From Firmicutes bacterium UBA3553 (GTDB lineage Bacteria > Bacillota > Clostridia > Tissierellales > Sedimentibacteraceae), in contig DFOA01000033.1 of the NCBI GenBank assembly GCA_002381185.1, positions 88,585 to 152,584 of the forward strand: 64,000 nt of DNA, given 5' to 3'. Position 1 is the stretch's first letter, and each line of letters starts with the position of its first letter. This document shows positions 8,905 to 17,738 of this stretch, piece after piece. Below the pieces are notes generated by a model. It did no database searches. It worked only from the letters and a program-made list of their open reading frames with translations, and was not told the origin of the DNA. A program made the translations under genes and the position numbers.

Positions 8905-10266
8905 TTAATTCTCCATCATCAAAATAATATATTTTTTAACTGCTTTTAATGATCCGGCTAAAATCCTGAATATGTTTTTTAGACCAAATTTTTTAATCAT
9001 TTCAGTGTTGTTGTTGACAAACAGGTTAACAAACAAGTTTGTTTTCAATAGCTCCCAATAATAGGATCTCAGGCTTATTTCAGAAGGCATAATCATAACC
9101 TGGCCAAAGCTCCATTTTTCAAAATCATCAGCAGTGTACAGGAGGCTTTCCCTGTATTTTTCGTACATGGGAAGATTGGGAAAAGGAGTCAGGGGACTGA
9201 TTGAAGTAATTTGCGGCTTCAGCTTTTTTATGTAATTTCTTAACAATTTAAAATCATTTTTGTTCCAGTCGGGATGAGCCATAAAAGAAGCCCATACATC
9301 AATCTCAAGTTCCCGCAGTATCCTGGAGGCTTCAAGGTTGTCAGATGTGGTTGACTTTTTATGATAATCGGTCATCTCATCATCACTGAAGGTTTCGTAC
9401 CCCACCAGCAGAGCTTTTAATCCAAGACTTTTAAGTTCCTTTAAATATTCCTTATATTCTATTACCCCCTTAACAGAAGCGTACATAATATAGTTTTTAT
9501 TTAAATCAAGTTCTTTTACGAGCCTGGTGAATGCTTCCAGTTTCTCATTGTTGGCAAGAAAATCATTGTCCATGAACATAATAGTGGGTTCTGTTATGTT
9601 ATTTAGATCATTTTTAGTCAAATCCGGATCAATTAATCTTTCTTTTGCACCCTCAATTCTCCACCTCAGGCAAAAATCACATACCTTTTCACATCCTGTT
9701 CCAAATTCCATGATTGCAGCAGGTTTGTAACCAAAATAAGAATATTCGCCGCGATATTTTGCAGTTGAGCTTCTGTCGGGAAGCATGTATTCATTTCTTC
9801 CTTTTATCCTTGATGATTTATAACCAAATATCTTAGACCTTACACCGTCAATGATTTCGGATTTATTCAATGAAAGGAAATCATATAATTTCTTCAAGTT
9901 GCTTGAATTAGTATATTCAAAAATGTGGTCCACAGACTCATGATAAAATGCCTTGGGATTCAAATAGGCCTGAGTGCCCCCGACAACAGTAATAATTGAA
10001 GTATTTACGGTCTTAGCCTCAGAACATAATCCTATAACCTTGTTAACGTCAATGCAAAGGCTTGTGATTCCTACAGCACCGGGGCTGTAGCTTTTAATTT
10101 TTTCAGTCAGACTCATATCTTCAATCATCATGTCAAAAATCTCAACATCATGATTACTTTTTAATATACCATAAACCATTTCCAGACCTAGGGGTTCTGA
10201 AAACATGAAATCACTCAATGTAATGGCCTGTTTAATTCTTGGAGGTCTCACTAAAAGTATTTTCAT
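8905..10266 (-). CDS. Cobalamin-binding-type radical SAM protein A
   Basis: 453 residues: an N-terminal Rossmann-like domain (about 1-140) of the kind that binds cobalamin in class B radical SAM enzymes, then a radical SAM barrel with the [4Fe-4S] motif C192-x3-C196-x2-C199 in GTGCEKVCDFC. The DxHxxG motif of base-off B12 proteins is not visible, so cobalamin binding, if real, would be of the motif-free sort. Clear paralogue of the proteins at 11600-12964 and 13635-14915: all share an EPL motif near residue 25, a PDR motif before the cluster, and a C-terminal extension of about 100 residues with PLTPFPN/PLTPLPG and a Tyr-rich ...YYWELLK stretch. Substrate unknown. RBS AAGG is upstream of the ATG. 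Confidence 0.87.
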   Translation of the reverse strand: MKILLVRPPRIKQAITLSDFMFSEPLGLEMVYGILKSNHDVEIFDMMIEDMSLTEKIKSYSPGAVGITSLCIDVNKVIGLCSEAKTVNTSIITVVGGTQAYLNPKAFYHESVDHIFEYTNSSNLKKLYDFLSLNKSEIIDGVRSKIFGYKSSRIKGRNEYMLPDRSSTAKYRGEYSYFGYKPAAIMEFGTGCEKVCDFCLRWRIEGAKERLIDPDLTKNDLNNITEPTIMFMDNDFLANNEKLEAFTRLVKELDLNKNYIMYASVKGVIEYKEYLKELKSLGLKALLVGYETFSDDEMTDYHKKSTTSDNLEASRILRELEIDVWASFMAHPDWNKNDFKLLRNYIKKLKPQITSISPLTPFPNLPMYEKYRESLLYTADDFEKWSFGQVMIMPSEISLRSYYWELLKTNLFVNLFVNNNTEMIKKFGLKNIFRILAGSLKAVKKYIILMMEN

Positions 10267-10277
10267 AAATACCTGCC

Positions 10278-11600
10278 TTAAAATATATTGGGAGTAATTT
10301 TCTGCTTTATCTGATATCTGTAAAACAAGTTAACAATACAATAAAAAAAGTACTTTCCCGGTGTTCTTAAAAATTCTTTCCTTAAAAGGTTTCTTTTAAT
10401 GATGGATTTATAAGTAAACAATGCTTCATACAAGTTCCAATAAGCTTTTGTCAATTCAGCGGGAGTCATCTTTTTAGGCATGTGGACAGCTTCGGTTCCG
10501 TCAAAGGAATAGATGTTGTCATTAATCAGCCTTCCTTCAGCTTCAATTTCCTTAAAAAACTTTGTTCCGGGAATAGGCGTCAGAATATAAAAACGTGGAA
10601 CAGAAATCTTATTATTTTCTATAAAATCTTTCGTCATTCCTATGGATTCCAGCGTGTCTCCGTCTCCGCCTACAACCATTTCAGTGGAAACATCAATGCC
10701 GTGAGATTGAATGTTTGCAATCAGTTCAGGATACTTTGCAGGATTTGCCCAGCTTTTGTTCATACCTGCCAGACTTTCCCGGGAAATACTTTCCAAACCA
10801 AAGCTCAAGGCAGTACAGCCGCTTTCAGCAAGCTCCTTTAACAGTTTGTCTTCCTTCCCTATTCTTATATCGCATTGGCTCATCCATTGCATGTCCAAGT
10901 TTTTTATTTCTTTTAATAATTCATGCAGATATTCTCTGTCAGAAAAAATATTGTCATCCAGCAGCAGGAATTTTTTAAATCCCAATTCTTTAACCTGCCT
11001 GATATCTCTTACTACCTCCTCAAGAGGTTTCTTTATATAATGCCCCTTGTATAAGCAGGCAACGGAACAGAAACTGCAGGTGTTGGGGCATCCTCTTCCG
11101 GCCTGCACAGGGAGGAAATCTCCGATACTTTTGTGGATAATTAAATCAAATCTTGGCAAGGGTGTGGATAAGGTGCCTTTTTCCAAGTTTTTTTCATATA
11201 CTTTTTTTAGATTACCTATTTCATAATCCTGTAAAAGTTCCTTCCAGACAAGCTCGGCATCACCAACAACCACAGCATCACAGTACTTTGCTGCTTCCCC
11301 TGCCATTATGCTTGCCATGTATCCTCCTAAAATAACTGTTTTTCCTCTTTTTTTAAATTCTTCGGCAATGTCCAGGCTTCTTATGACACCGTGGCCCATG
11401 GAGCTTATCCCTATTAAATCTGCATCAGTTTCCCATGGTATGTCCTCCAGTATTTCAAGAACAATTTCAGCTTCCCAGTCTTTAGGCATCATGGCAGCTA
11501 AAAGGGGCATTGCAAGTCCTACAAAATATAATCTTTTTTTCTTTATGGGCATGTGGTTTTGGTCATAAGGGCTTGGTTGTATAAGCAATATTTTTTTCAT
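10278..11600 (-). CDS. Cobalamin-binding-type radical SAM protein B (divergent member)
   Basis: 440 residues. N-terminal B12-binding-like domain about 1-125 (ISSMGHGV, VILGGYMAS, VVGDAE), radical SAM domain with C171-x3-C175-x2-C178 in GRGCPNTCSFC, then a C-terminal domain. It looks like ordinary B12-binding radical SAM methylase/cyclase-type proteins and is clearly less similar to its three neighbours, which resemble one another; for instance it has no PDR motif before the cluster. Its ATG overlaps the stop of the preceding gene (TAATG), so translation is coupled. Reaction unknown: C-methylation or radical rearrangement are both possible. Confidence 0.87.
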   Translation of the reverse strand: MKKILLIQPSPYDQNHMPIKKKRLYFVGLAMPLLAAMMPKDWEAEIVLEILEDIPWETDADLIGISSMGHGVIRSLDIAEEFKKRGKTVILGGYMASIMAGEAAKYCDAVVVGDAELVWKELLQDYEIGNLKKVYEKNLEKGTLSTPLPRFDLIIHKSIGDFLPVQAGRGCPNTCSFCSVACLYKGHYIKKPLEEVVRDIRQVKELGFKKFLLLDDNIFSDREYLHELLKEIKNLDMQWMSQCDIRIGKEDKLLKELAESGCTALSFGLESISRESLAGMNKSWANPAKYPELIANIQSHGIDVSTEMVVGGDGDTLESIGMTKDFIENNKISVPRFYILTPIPGTKFFKEIEAEGRLINDNIYSFDGTEAVHMPKKMTPAELTKAYWNLYEALFTYKSIIKRNLLRKEFLRTPGKYFFYCIVNLFYRYQIKQKITPNIF

Positions 11601-12964
11601 TAGCGTCCCCTCACAATCTTACGGATATACTGCATGCTCACAAGGCTGCTGCCTGCAAGCATCTTGAGATTGGCTTTTATGCCGTATTTTCGGATTAATA
11701 CAATTAAGTGGCACGGTCTCATTACAACCTTGTAATAGGCTTTCAAAAGTTCGTAATAAAAACGTCTTATGCTCATAAATTTAGGTTTCAGTACAACATG
11801 AGCCATATCCCATACTTCATGTCTTTCTCTTTCAACAAGAAGCTCAGATGTATAGGATTCAAAAATTTCTGTCCCGGGCAAAGGTGTCAGGGGCTGTAGA
11901 TTTACAAACCTGATATCCAGGTTCTTCAGCCACCGTGTCAATTCATTAAAGTCAGAAACAGTAAAATCAAGCGGAATAATTAATGTGGCATAGAGTTCAA
12001 TATCTAAAGCTTTTAATATTTTAATGCACTTTTCATTTATTTCCCTGGTGGTTTTCTTGTTGTATGACTGTAAGTCCTTAGCTCTTACAGATTCTATTCC
12101 CACGATTACGGCCTGGAGACCGATGCTTCTGAGTTCGGCCATTATATCGGCGTTTTCCGCAATAAAATCAGCTCTGCCATAAACCAGAAATTTCTTGTGG
12201 ATATTTCTGCTTTTAATCAAATCGATAAATGTTCTCAACTTGTCCCTGTTGAACAAAAAGTCATCATCAACTATATAGACTTCTTCTTCTTCAATGGTTT
12301 CGAGCTCATCTATCACATCTTCCATATCTCTTGAAAAATATTTTCCGCCTGTAATTTCCTTGCAGAAACAAAATGAGCAGCTGTATGGGCAGCCGAAAGA
12401 AGTCTTGATTAAGGCGCATGGACTGTGGAACATGTAGTAATAATGCTTTCTATACCTGAAAACAGCATTTCTGTCAGGGTGTTTATACTTAAAGCTGCTG
12501 TTTTTAGAGCCTGAAGCATTTAATTCTTTCTTTATTGCATTAGCATCGCAGTCATCCAAAAGCATTTTCAAGGTTAAGTTGAATCCGTCAATACCGTTTC
12601 TGTCATATATAAAATCAATATATTCTGATTTGAAGTCATCAGGAATTACTTCAGCATGAACTCCTCCGACTCCTGTTTTCACGTAAGGAAAAAGAGACTT
12701 TGCCGCCCTTGCCAGATCTTTTATAACTCCAACATGTGTTATATAGCCTGTATACAAAACAAAATCAGGCTTTTCGTTTCTAAGTATATCTTTATATTTC
12801 TTCTTTTCAACAATTAAATCAATTATTTTAATCTCAATATCGTTTCTGATTTCGGAGGGCAAATTGGAATACAGGTACTCAAATTCCAGGGGTTCACAAA
12901 TCATAACATGCTGAAGTCCTATGGTTTCCCTGTGCGGCCTTGGCCGTATCAACAAAACCTTCAT
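11600..12964 (-). CDS. Cobalamin-binding-type radical SAM protein C
   Basis: 454 residues; B12-binding-like N-terminal domain (TGVGGVHAEV is the glycine-rich turn near 98-107), HPDRN motif near 163, and radical SAM cluster motif C192-x3-C196-x2-C199 in FGCPYSCSFC, followed by one more Cys (FCFC). Paralogue of the proteins at 8905-10266 and 13635-14915, with the shared VGIES and PLTPLPG stretches. Starts with a 4-base ATGA overlap with the methyltransferase gene upstream and ends in a TAATG overlap with the next gene, so it sits in the middle of a coupled operon. Confidence 0.87.
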   Translation of the reverse strand: MKVLLIRPRPHRETIGLQHVMICEPLEFEYLYSNLPSEIRNDIEIKIIDLIVEKKKYKDILRNEKPDFVLYTGYITHVGVIKDLARAAKSLFPYVKTGVGGVHAEVIPDDFKSEYIDFIYDRNGIDGFNLTLKMLLDDCDANAIKKELNASGSKNSSFKYKHPDRNAVFRYRKHYYYMFHSPCALIKTSFGCPYSCSFCFCKEITGGKYFSRDMEDVIDELETIEEEEVYIVDDDFLFNRDKLRTFIDLIKSRNIHKKFLVYGRADFIAENADIMAELRSIGLQAVIVGIESVRAKDLQSYNKKTTREINEKCIKILKALDIELYATLIIPLDFTVSDFNELTRWLKNLDIRFVNLQPLTPLPGTEIFESYTSELLVERERHEVWDMAHVVLKPKFMSIRRFYYELLKAYYKVVMRPCHLIVLIRKYGIKANLKMLAGSSLVSMQYIRKIVRGR

Positions 12965-13581
12965 GATACGGCCTTATTTAACGTGTAGACTGCAATTCTC
13001 GGCATGAAAGATTTTTCTTTAATAATATTTAATTTTTCTACCTGAAAATATGAAGATACAAGTTTTCTGAACTTCTTGTCTGAGGGGTAATTAGCCGGAC
13101 CCGTTGTAAGCTTTACAAAGCTTAAAATAAATTTGTCATAAAAGCTATCACCGCTTGCAAATCCCATGAATACCCTGCCGTCATCCTTCAACAGCCTGCA
13201 AATCTCCTTCATTACTCTTTCTGGCTCCTTATAATAGGGAAGAGAATGAGTGCAAATTATTACGTTAAAGGTATCTTTTAATTTATAAAGCTCATCTGCA
13301 TCAAGCTTAATATGCCTTGCCTGCGGGTTTTTAGATTTTGACACCTCCAGCATTTTTTCGGAAAAGTCTATTCCTGTTATTTCAAGGTTGCTGAATTTTT
13401 TGGACATTTCATTAATCAATTGACCCGGTCCGCAGCCTAAATCCAATACCTTGATATTATCAATTGCTTTTATTTCAGATAAAGCTTTTAATATATAATT
13501 TCTTGTAGGTCTTAAAGAATATTTCTGAACCCAAAGCCTGTCATACTTGTCAGCCCAAAAATTCCATATGCTTGATTTCAT
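12961..13581 (-). CDS. Class I SAM-dependent methyltransferase
   Basis: 206 residues from the ATG at 13581. SAM-binding motif I is VLDLGCGPGQ (about 45-54), followed by GIDFSEKML (motif II, acidic residue binding the ribose) and CTHSLPYY (motif IV region); UbiE/Methyltransf_11 type. A longer frame opens at 13656 but would overlap the upstream gene by 22 bases without a good ribosome site, whereas AGGTGA sits 6 bases before 13581. A polar methylation step (O-, N- or C-) next to the radical SAM steps is likely, on an unknown substrate. Confidence 0.88.
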   Translation of the reverse strand: MKSSIWNFWADKYDRLWVQKYSLRPTRNYILKALSEIKAIDNIKVLDLGCGPGQLINEMSKKFSNLEITGIDFSEKMLEVSKSKNPQARHIKLDADELYKLKDTFNVIICTHSLPYYKEPERVMKEICRLLKDDGRVFMGFASGDSFYDKFILSFVKLTTGPANYPSDKKFRKLVSSYFQVEKLNIIKEKSFMPRIAVYTLNKAVS

Positions 13582-13634
13582 AAATTCACCTGTTTCTAAT
13601 TTTATTGTCCTGCATACAGGCAGGGTCGATTTCA

Positions 13635-14915
13635 TTATCTGAGTAAATATTTCCAAACTCTTTTTGATTTAAGCAGTCTTATATGAACACCGTAAAACAA
13701 CAAATAAAATAACCACTTCGGAAGTCTTGGCTTTAGCACAAGGTGAAGAAAATCAAAATTACCTGGATTACACGTTATTAACTTATCCTTAAACAATTCA
13801 TATAATTCGGTTCCCTTTATGGGAGTTAAAATTGAAATTGTATAAACATCTATTTTATTGGCGTTGATAAATTTATATAAATTCCGAAAATCCTTAATTT
13901 GATAATCAGGCTGTACCATGAACAGTGCTGTCAGGTCAATTTCATTTTCTTTAAGAAGGGAAATAACCTCAGGATAGTCAAGTGCGTTCGTTGATTTTTC
14001 ATAACCCTTCAATTCATCGTTGGATGGTGCTTCAAAGCCGACTATTATTTCGGCAAGACCTGCATTCTTTAAAGAAGGCAGCAAATCCTTTTCTCTTAAT
14101 ATAAAATCAGCTCTCAGATATCCGATTATTTTTACGCCTAATCCTGTTCTCTTTATTATCTCAATGAATTCCAATGCATCTTTCCTGCCGGAGAAAAGCA
14201 CATCATCCACAATCCAGAAATAATCCGCATTAATGTTTTTCATTTCCTGAATCATTTTTACGTAATCGGCCTTAACATAGCGGCCACCGTTTAAAAGCTT
14301 GCAGTAGCAATAGGAGCATCCATGGGGACAGCCAATGCTTCCCTTGATCAAAGCAACTCTCCTTTTTTCCAGATAGCGAAGCTTATGAGAAAAAATGTTG
14401 TACAAACTCCTGTCCGGCATTATCTGTTCTTTTTCATACAATATTTCTTCATCTGCTATATTCTGTCCATCCGACTCCCATGAATCATTTTCTATTGAAT
14501 CAACTCCGGGTGTGGGACTGTGGTTATTGTTAATAATTTTTTCTATCAATATTTTGAAAGTATTTAAACTCTGAGTATGGCATACATAATCAATTCCATT
14601 GGTATGGAACGCATTAGGATTGCATTGAATATGGACACCTCCCGCAATGATTTTAACATGAGGATATTTTGATTTGTACACTTGTGCGTTAGTGATCATT
14701 TCATTCTCGGCAACATTGTATCCTGTCAGCACAACAACGTCTGGTATAACCTCGGGCGGTGCACTTAAAGCAAACAGATCATCAATTATATAATTTTCTA
14801 TATTAATTTCATTTAAAACCGCTTTTAAATAGCACAGCTCCAGGGGCTCTGTAATAACAGGCTCAAAGGCGGAAAATACGGTTCTGACTCTTACCTTTTC
14901 TAAAAATACTATCAT
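13635..14915 (-). CDS. Cobalamin-binding-type radical SAM protein D
   Basis: 426 residues from the ATG at 14915, chosen because GAGGA lies 6 bases upstream and the paralogues begin the same way (short hydrophobic strand, then EPLEL near residue 23). B12-binding-like domain with AGGVHIQ near 91-97; a linker of about 50 residues; MPDRS motif near 166; cluster motif C196-x3-C200-x2-C203 in IGCPHGCSYC, with an extra Cys in YCYC as in protein C. VGFEAP and LTPIKG match the paralogue signature positions. One base separates its ATG from the stop of the upstream gene. Confidence 0.87.
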   Translation of the reverse strand: MIVFLEKVRVRTVFSAFEPVITEPLELCYLKAVLNEINIENYIIDDLFALSAPPEVIPDVVVLTGYNVAENEMITNAQVYKSKYPHVKIIAGGVHIQCNPNAFHTNGIDYVCHTQSLNTFKILIEKIINNNHSPTPGVDSIENDSWESDGQNIADEEILYEKEQIMPDRSLYNIFSHKLRYLEKRRVALIKGSIGCPHGCSYCYCKLLNGGRYVKADYVKMIQEMKNINADYFWIVDDVLFSGRKDALEFIEIIKRTGLGVKIIGYLRADFILREKDLLPSLKNAGLAEIIVGFEAPSNDELKGYEKSTNALDYPEVISLLKENEIDLTALFMVQPDYQIKDFRNLYKFINANKIDVYTISILTPIKGTELYELFKDKLITCNPGNFDFLHLVLKPRLPKWLFYLLFYGVHIRLLKSKRVWKYLLR

Positions 14916-14916
14916 A

Positions 14917-15888
14917 TCAATCCTCAATTTTAAAAACATTGTGCTTCACAGGGTAGGGCTTGTATGAAAAAAGCGGTACCAGCAGCTGGATAAAAAAATT
15001 TGAAACAGGATTGCTGTGATGAACATATAAATATTTGTATTTTTCCCTGCATCCTATTTTCAGCTTGCTTTCTTCCGCAGTCTGTCCGAATTCAATTTCT
15101 GCAACCTGTTTTTCTATTCCGCATTCAATTATTTTAAGAAGCATATTGTAATAAATATCATATGCTTCCACATCCTCTTTTCTGAATCCTCCAAATAAAA
15201 AATAAAGCTTATTCTTTATTGCCTTTAATTGAACAAATCCTATTATTGATTTTGTATCTTTATCAATAAATTCATACATCTCAGAATCATATTCTCTAAA
15301 AAATTCAACAGGCAGTATTTCTAAGGGGTTATCAGTCCTGTGCATGATGCATAAATACAGATTGTAATGTTCAATGCTGAAATTTTTGCAGCTGAGGTTT
15401 CTTATTATCAATCTGTCCCTTTTTTTCAGCGCCTTGTTAATTCTCCTTCTGTAAGGGCTTCTCAAAGAATTCAGATACTCATTGAAAGACATAAAGCGGT
15501 TTTCAAATACAAAGGTTGATAAGGTTTTTCCTCCGCCCTTAAAGGGGGAGTCTCCGTTTAATATAACCTTCAGACCTTTTCTTTCTTTAACGGTTTTTTC
15601 AATCAGTCTGTCATCACCAAAATAACCCTTCAGGCATATTGAAACAGGCATACCTATTATTTGAACACGAGCTTTTAACGGAAATAGGTTCCTGAAATTG
15701 AACAGATTAAGCTTCAATGAGTATGAAATAATTAAATTGTTTTTTACCAGCTCGTATTCCTGATTGCATGGATTTATCTTTTCCAGAAGCTCCAGCAATG
15801 GAACCAGTTTATATATTTCTTCTCTGGAAAGCATATCTGCATGGGCTATTTCTGCGGCTAATTGTTTAATTGAATCATACTTGATCAT
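14917..15888 (-). CDS. FemAB/GNAT-like acyltransferase (peptidogalycan-biosynthesis type)
   Basis: 323 residues. The C-terminal half has the GNAT/FemAB-like pattern: a strand with IIGFVQLKA, a long helix with YYNMLLKIIECG, then EFGQTAEESKLKIGCR and a YLYVHH strand, as in proteins often annotated 'peptidogalycan biosynthesis/recognition' or FemAB-like. It contains RRRINKALKKRDR, a basic helix. Such proteins transfer acyl or aminoacyl groups, but the donor (acyl-CoA or aminoacyl-tRNA) cannot be told from the sequence. The ATG overlaps the upstream gene by 4 bases (ATGA), so the two acyltransferase-like genes are coupled. Confidence 0.68.
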   Translation of the reverse strand: MIKYDSIKQLAAEIAHADMLSREEIYKLVPLLELLEKINPCNQEYELVKNNLIISYSLKLNLFNFRNLFPLKARVQIIGMPVSICLKGYFGDDRLIEKTVKERKGLKVILNGDSPFKGGGKTLSTFVFENRFMSFNEYLNSLRSPYRRRINKALKKRDRLIIRNLSCKNFSIEHYNLYLCIMHRTDNPLEILPVEFFREYDSEMYEFIDKDTKSIIGFVQLKAIKNKLYFLFGGFRKEDVEAYDIYYNMLLKIIECGIEKQVAEIEFGQTAEESKLKIGCREKYKYLYVHHSNPVSNFFIQLLVPLFSYKPYPVKHNVFKIED

Positions 15889-16964
15889 AATAGTTCCTTA
15901 ACGTACGCTTTATAATTTTTTGATTCGCAGTCAGCCCACTTTATCCCAAAGTTTCTTGATTTGAAATTATCAGACAAAATCCATCCGGATTCCATGAAGT
16001 CGTAATTACCATTAATGCATTTAAAGCAATAATCAAATAATGCCAGTATGGCTCCCCTGTTTCTTTCCGCAGGAGTCACACCCATTTCCACAATTTTAAA
16101 TGTATCTATTTTACTGCCGTATAGTTTGTTTTTTATCACTGTTTTTAATCCCACTGTTTCAGATGAACTCATTACCTGGTTAAAGTCAGGATACCAAAGC
16201 ATAAATCCCACAGGGATGCTGTCTTTTTCAACAAACAGCAGATTTTCAGGCTTCAGCAAAAATTTCAGGTCTTTGAACAATTCATAATCTTCTTCTTCTT
16301 TTCTTGGATAATAAAATAAATGCTCATTAAATGATTTATTGTTTATTTCTGTATATATACAGCATTCATTTTTTAAATTATGAAAATTGGCTTCTCTCAC
16401 AGTATATCTTTCAGACAGTTTCCTGCTAACCTCATCGCTCAGAAGCTTGTCAGAATATCTCATATCTTTTTTATAGCTTACCATATCTATTGGACTGAAT
16501 CCTGTTTTTTCAAAGAATTTATGGTAAAATTCAGGATTGTGAGCCATTCCGAAACTTTGTTTTTTATTATAGCTTCCTGCTAAAAACCCCAGGCCATAGT
16601 TAACATGTATATTTAAAGAAGCGGAAATTTTAGATGCTCTTTTTTCCTTAGCCAGCATTTCAGCTCTGTTTAAAATAATATGAAATGCATCCATATTTAA
16701 TTCTCTGGCTTCAAAAAATCCTATTTGTATATAATCAGGCATCCTATGTGCATATGCCAATATACAAATCATAATAATCTTATGGTTATCAGTAACCATT
16801 AAAGGTTCTAAATAAACTGACTTGCAAAGCTCGGATTTTCCGTACAGTAATCCTTTAAGCAGCCCTGATATGGAATCTCTCTTTAAAGGATGATTTAAAT
16901 ATTGTTTTTTATAATAATCTAAAAAGGTTTTTCTGTCTTTTTCATAAACTTTTGTAAGTTCCAT
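15885..16964 (-). CDS. GNAT-family acyltransferase
   Basis: 359 residues. The second half has the acyl-CoA pyrophosphate loop region EMGVTPAERNRGAILALFDY (motif A, RNRGA, about 305-324), preceded by the VGFMLWYP strand. The first half resembles an older, degenerate GNAT repeat (KKQSFGMAHNPEFYHKFFEKTGF), so a double-GNAT architecture is likely. RBS ACGGAG is 7 bases before the ATG. Second gene of the operon, 26 bases after the CDGSH gene. It may acylate an amine of the pathway product; no substrate is evident. Confidence 0.75.
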   Translation of the reverse strand: MELTKVYEKDRKTFLDYYKKQYLNHPLKRDSISGLLKGLLYGKSELCKSVYLEPLMVTDNHKIIMICILAYAHRMPDYIQIGFFEARELNMDAFHIILNRAEMLAKEKRASKISASLNIHVNYGLGFLAGSYNKKQSFGMAHNPEFYHKFFEKTGFSPIDMVSYKKDMRYSDKLLSDEVSRKLSERYTVREANFHNLKNECCIYTEINNKSFNEHLFYYPRKEEEDYELFKDLKFLLKPENLLFVEKDSIPVGFMLWYPDFNQVMSSSETVGLKTVIKNKLYGSKIDTFKIVEMGVTPAERNRGAILALFDYCFKCINGNYDFMESGWILSDNFKSRNFGIKWADCESKNYKAYVKELL

Positions 16965-16990
16965 TTCAGTCTCCGTTATATAGCCGGTTG

Positions 16991-17701
16991 TTATTTATCA
17001 CATACATTCTTATATTTTTTAAATACAGGGAATTTTCTGTCTGTAAATTTTACTTTTATATGAGAAGCGTCGCAAAAAGGTTTGTTCTTTGATTTCCCGC
17101 AGCGGCATAAGGTCAGTCTGTTTCTTATCTCATATACATATCCGTCTGCCGATTCAACAGGAATATTGCCCTTGACGTATATGGGGCCGCTGACTCCTTC
17201 TTCCGGGTCCTGAAGTATTTCGACACACGGATCAAAAACAGTTTCCATATCTTCTCCTGCTTTGGTTATTGCCAGCAATCTTCCTGCCGGGCATTCCCTG
17301 GCTGCCGTAATTGCTTCATCTCTCAAAAATTCATCATCAGAATCTTCTGTAAGCTCCCATGCATCACCATTTTCTCTGTGGCAGAAACGAGCCAGTGCGC
17401 ATCTGCCGTCATCCAATAAATCTATACCGGGACCTTCAAACATATCAGCTCTATCTTTAAAGCTGTCACGTGAAGCAGTCTCCTTGCCGTTAAAACTAAT
17501 TTTCAGATGAGTGCCATCACAAAAGGGGTGATTTTTTGTGCTGCCGCATCTGCAAAGAGTATAAGTCTCATTCTGCTTCATGATGCAGCCTTCTTTATAT
17601 TCATATCCGTTTCCCTTTGGGGTGATTATTTTTTCGCTTAAAGGTACATTTCCTGATACCAGGTAGGGGCCGTTTTTTAATATTTTAATTTTTTTGTTCA
17701 T
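16991..17701 (-). CDS. Double-CDGSH iron-sulfur protein with central ferredoxin-like domain
   Basis: 236 residues, first gene of the operon. Two CDGSH-type motifs, C-R-C-G-x6-F-C-D-x2-H, lie near 48-63 (CRCGSTKNHPFCDGTH) and 199-214 (CRCGKSKNKPFCDASH); each should hold a [2Fe-2S] cluster with 3 Cys/1 His ligands. Between them is a segment with CALARFCH and ECPAGR, as in the divergent 4Fe-4S (Fer4_19-like) domain that often accompanies CDGSH domains. The probable role is electron supply or cluster handling, plausible for feeding four radical SAM enzymes. Weak RBS (GGAG, 11 bases from ATG). Confidence 0.85.
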   Translation of the reverse strand: MNKKIKILKNGPYLVSGNVPLSEKIITPKGNGYEYKEGCIMKQNETYTLCRCGSTKNHPFCDGTHLKISFNGKETASRDSFKDRADMFEGPGIDLLDDGRCALARFCHRENGDAWELTEDSDDEFLRDEAITAARECPAGRLLAITKAGEDMETVFDPCVEILQDPEEGVSGPIYVKGNIPVESADGYVYEIRNRLTLCRCGKSKNKPFCDASHIKVKFTDRKFPVFKKYKNVCDK

Positions 17702-17738
17702 TAGTTTGTTTCTCCGGTTTGAAAATATAAAATATAAG

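Noticed and set aside
13582..13656. Longer N-terminus for the methyltransferase (start at 13656)
   Set aside because: It would overlap the upstream gene by 22 bases; a proper ribosome site precedes 13581 instead.
7976..17701. A RiPP precursor peptide within the radical SAM operon
   Set aside because: All intergenic gaps are 53 bases or less, and no short frame with a ribosome site fits; a peptide substrate encoded here is unlikely.
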